NCBI GenBank assembly: GCA_946902875.1
Contig: OX336349.1
Location: 20,049,891-20,113,890, forward strand
Direction of reading: 5' to 3'
DNA length: 64,000 nucleotides
DNA from: Nematopogon swammerdamellus
Taxonomy: Eukaryota > Arthropoda > Insecta > Lepidoptera > Adelidae
Shown here one piece after another: positions 62,956-64,000 of the stretch. A model generated the notes under the pieces. That model made no database searches. It had not been told where the DNA came from and saw only the letters and a list, made by a program, of their open reading frames with translations. Both the position numbers and the translations under genes were made by a program. Position 1 is the stretch's first letter. Each line of letters starts with the position of its first letter.

Positions 62956-64000
62956 TTTGAAAAAGACAGTGATAGTGGAAAAGTTTTGTGTAACTTATGT
63001 AGGGAAAAAATTAGTTACAAATCAACTACAACCAATTTACGCAGTCATTTCAAAAGAAAACATATTTCTACATTTACTTCTCTCACATCTGAGGAAAAGG
63101 GAACCGTATCTGAGTCGCCAAGAGCAAGAGTTCCTGAAAAAAAAGGAGAGGGTGAGCATATCCTTGTACTACCAGGAAGTAGTACCAACGATTTACCACC
63201 ACCAGCACCACCAGCTCCTAAACGTCAAAATTTACTCGGAACAGAAAAAAAAATTTATCCAGACTTATTAGATCTCTGCATTGATGGATTTCATCCCTTT
63301 TCTTCATTAGTAAAAGAAAGATCTTTCATAAAATTCCCACGGTGGATACCGGGGTATACACTTCCGACTCGGAAAACCTTGGCAAATTCCTCGTTACAAG
63401 AGGCGTATACACAGACTGAACATACGATTAAAGCACAAGTTGCCAAAGAAGCATTGACTGTATGCATAACTACCGATTTATGGACATCGCGAGTGACGGA
63501 AAGCTATATAACCGTGACAGGTCATTACTTAATGAAAGACCTGGAATTTAAGACAATCTTACTGGGATGCTGCCATTTTTCCGGTAGTCACACTGCAACG
63601 AATATTGCGGAACAGATTAGTGGAATGATTGATGTTTGGGGTCTGTGACAGACAACACATCACATGCAATAAATATATTTCATTTCATTTCGTTTCAATA
63701 TTGCCAAAGCAATTAAGAAGGGTTTATAGTGGAAGCTTCAGGGTTTATAGGGTTGCTTCGCTCATACGCTCAATTTGATAGTTAACGATGCACTGAAACT
63801 TGGTAAACCACAGATTGAAAAAGTCAAAACGATTGTTGCACACTATAAAAGAAGCAATGTGTCTTCAGAGAGACTTGCGAAATACCAAGTAAAACAACAG
63901 AAAACACCAAAGCACTGATACAAGACATCGATACAGGATGGAATTCCACCTTCTATATGTTACGGAGATTTATAGAATTTGCAGGAGGCCGTACGCTAGC
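62956..64000 (+). pseudogene. hAT transposase with BED zinc finger (ZBED-like), broken, runs off window
   Basis: An open stretch 62956-63648 starts inside a BED finger ('GKVLCNLCREKISYKSTTTN', 'LRSHFKRKH': C-x2-C...H-x4-H), then a linker and 'YTQTEHTIKAQVAKEALTVC', 'ITTDLWTSRVTESYITVTGH', the conserved start of the hAT catalytic region. A frameshift leads to 'VTDNTSHAINI', and after a small duplication ('agggtttatag' twice, 63718-63751) to 'GCFAHTLNLIVNDALKL'. A further frameshift before 'ALIQDIDTGWNSTFYMLRRF' (the C.AHTLNL and RWNSTF blocks of hAT). The start of the BED domain is missing, replaced by the tail of the Jockey-like copy, and the C-terminus lies beyond 64000. Confidence 0.82.

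Overview
The window looks like a repeat-dense stretch of a lepidopteran (moth or butterfly) nuclear genome. This rests on the AT-rich background, the very high density of short retroposons and non-LTR fragments of types common in Lepidoptera, MITEs with insect-type target duplications, and two small GT-AG spliced genes. No bacterial, plasmid or phage organisation is visible, and most open frames are chance frames inside repeats.

The only host genes I can support are two Ly6/uPAR (quiver/sleepless-like) genes arranged head to head. One is on the minus strand (exons 53473-53536, 51611-51790, 50096-50316; 154 aa). The other is on the plus strand (exons 55674-55734, 56615-56776, 57864-58084; 147 aa). 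Each has a signal-peptide exon, two exons carrying a cysteine-rich three-finger domain, a hydrophobic tail typical of GPI anchoring, and two phase-1 introns. Their introns, shared 5' region and one 3' flank are full of transposons.

Layout. 1-15650: a TTAA-flanked hairpin MITE, CR1/Jockey-like and RTE-like 3' fragments, a hAT MITE with a perfect 8-bp duplication, and a mariner inserted in another repeat. 15708-20506: a 27-unit tandem array of 175/176/180-bp monomers with a 10-monomer higher-order repeat present twice. 20507-37800: dispersed SINEs, MITEs and a reverse transcriptase (RT) copy with a 5' inversion. 37811-40445: a three-level nest (a TIR-like element, containing a nearly intact non-LTR RT, containing a 150-bp retroposed fragment). 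40446-50000: SINEs, foldback hairpins and a pogo-like element. 50096-58084: the Ly6 pair. 58094-64000: a MITE just after a stop codon, a PIF/Harbinger remnant, a minisatellite, a Jockey-like fragment and a broken BED-finger hAT transposase running off the end.

The commonest repeat is a SINE family (about 18 copies, called SINE-A here). Full copies carry a tRNA-like start followed by a segment closely resembling the 5S rRNA internal promoter, then a central domain shared with a second, tRNA-headed SINE (SINE-B). Some SINE-A copies have a third, unrelated head. A further repeat ending in a GGGTTCCGTA / TACGGAACCC inverted pair is called family C. A retroelement family with a C-terminal RISLxIxRGN motif is present four times, three of them in or beside the Ly6 locus or pointing the same way.
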